From: an uncultured Chitinophagaceae bacterium
Lineage (GTDB): Bacteria > Bacteroidota > Bacteroidia > Chitinophagales > Chitinophagaceae
Reading direction: 5' to 3'
Length of the DNA stretch: 33,931 nucleotides
Assembly: GCA_903907815.1 (NCBI GenBank)
Contig: CAIVPM010000224.1
Coordinates: 1-33,931 of the forward strand
Positions within the stretch are counted from its first letter, which is position 1, and each line of letters begins with the position of its first letter. A program made the position numbers and the translations under genes. Shown here one piece after another: positions 33,874-33,931 of this stretch. The notes below the pieces were generated by a model. It worked only from the letters and a program-made list of their open reading frames with translations, was not told where the DNA came from and searched no databases.

Positions 33874-33931
33874 ATGGCAACTCAATGTGGAAATAAAATA
33901 AGGGAACTAAGAACTGAGCAAAATTTGTTAC
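33874..33931 (+). CDS. Start of an XRE-type helix-turn-helix regulator (cut by window edge)
   Basis: Nineteen codons are visible: MATQCGNKIRELRTEQNLL. The pattern xxGxKIRELRxExxLx is the first helix of XRE/Cro-type DNA-binding domains. The gene continues beyond the window, so length, partner and function cannot be told. It follows tRNA-Leu by 237 bp. Such regulators can be solitary, part of restriction-modification or toxin-antitoxin pairs, or phage or island repressors. Confidence 0.6.
   Translation, partial: MATQCGNKIRELRTEQNLL

Overview
The window reads as a chromosomal segment of a low-GC member of the Bacteroidota, most likely in or near the Chitinophagaceae. The evidence is the fused SecDF protein, the order rpmB-rpmG-DUF4295 gene-ftsY, a TonB-dependent receptor paired with a DUF4249 lipoprotein, type IX secretion (T9SS) sorting domains, promoters of the TAnnTTTG type, and starts that sit in A-rich leaders without Shine-Dalgarno sequences. 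Family calls come from reading motifs; no database search was run.

Layout. 62-1057 holds a small protein of unknown function (minus strand) whose upstream DNA is an array of about eight 22-bp hairpin units. 1058-1681 is a palindrome-rich leader. 1682-11545 is a two-gene surface unit: a 3187-residue adhesin-like T9SS cargo followed 27 bp later by a small Gly/Pro-rich protein with a PID-CTERM-like tail, closed by a strong terminator. 11876-14860 is secDF. 14917-16024 is gene-free and contains a REP-like hairpin element and several small hairpins. 16025-17149 encodes a protein with an unrecognised helical N-terminus and beta-sandwich repeats at the C-terminus. 17273-17523 is a possible small non-coding insertion with imperfect terminal inverted repeats and an 8-bp direct repeat.

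17662-25454 is mostly core metabolism and translation: malate dehydrogenase, an Ig-like lipoprotein, an HMG-CoA lyase-like enzyme, ApaG, a D-aminoacylase-type amidohydrolase, ribosomal proteins L28 and L33, a DUF4295 protein, and the SRP receptor FtsY. The HMG-CoA lyase-like gene lies between two inverted copies of a roughly 70-bp AT-rich repeat.

25685-28827 is an outer-membrane receptor plus lipoprotein pair. After it come a tiny protein that is almost only a T9SS sorting domain (29138), an RluE-like pseudouridine synthase with a nearly leaderless start, a subtilisin-family protease and a TonB-like protein (both minus strand), the Fe-S co-chaperone HscB, tRNA-Leu(CAA), and the first 19 codons of an XRE-type regulator cut by the window edge.

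The genes share a cell-envelope theme. SecDF and FtsY serve export across the inner membrane, T9SS (not encoded here) would carry the giant adhesin to the surface, and the TonB-like protein could energise receptors such as the one at 25685. I see no complete transposase, phage module, CRISPR array, defence cassette or biosynthetic cluster. The least-explained material is the non-coding repeats, the adhesin/PID-CTERM pair and the cargo-less sorting-domain protein.
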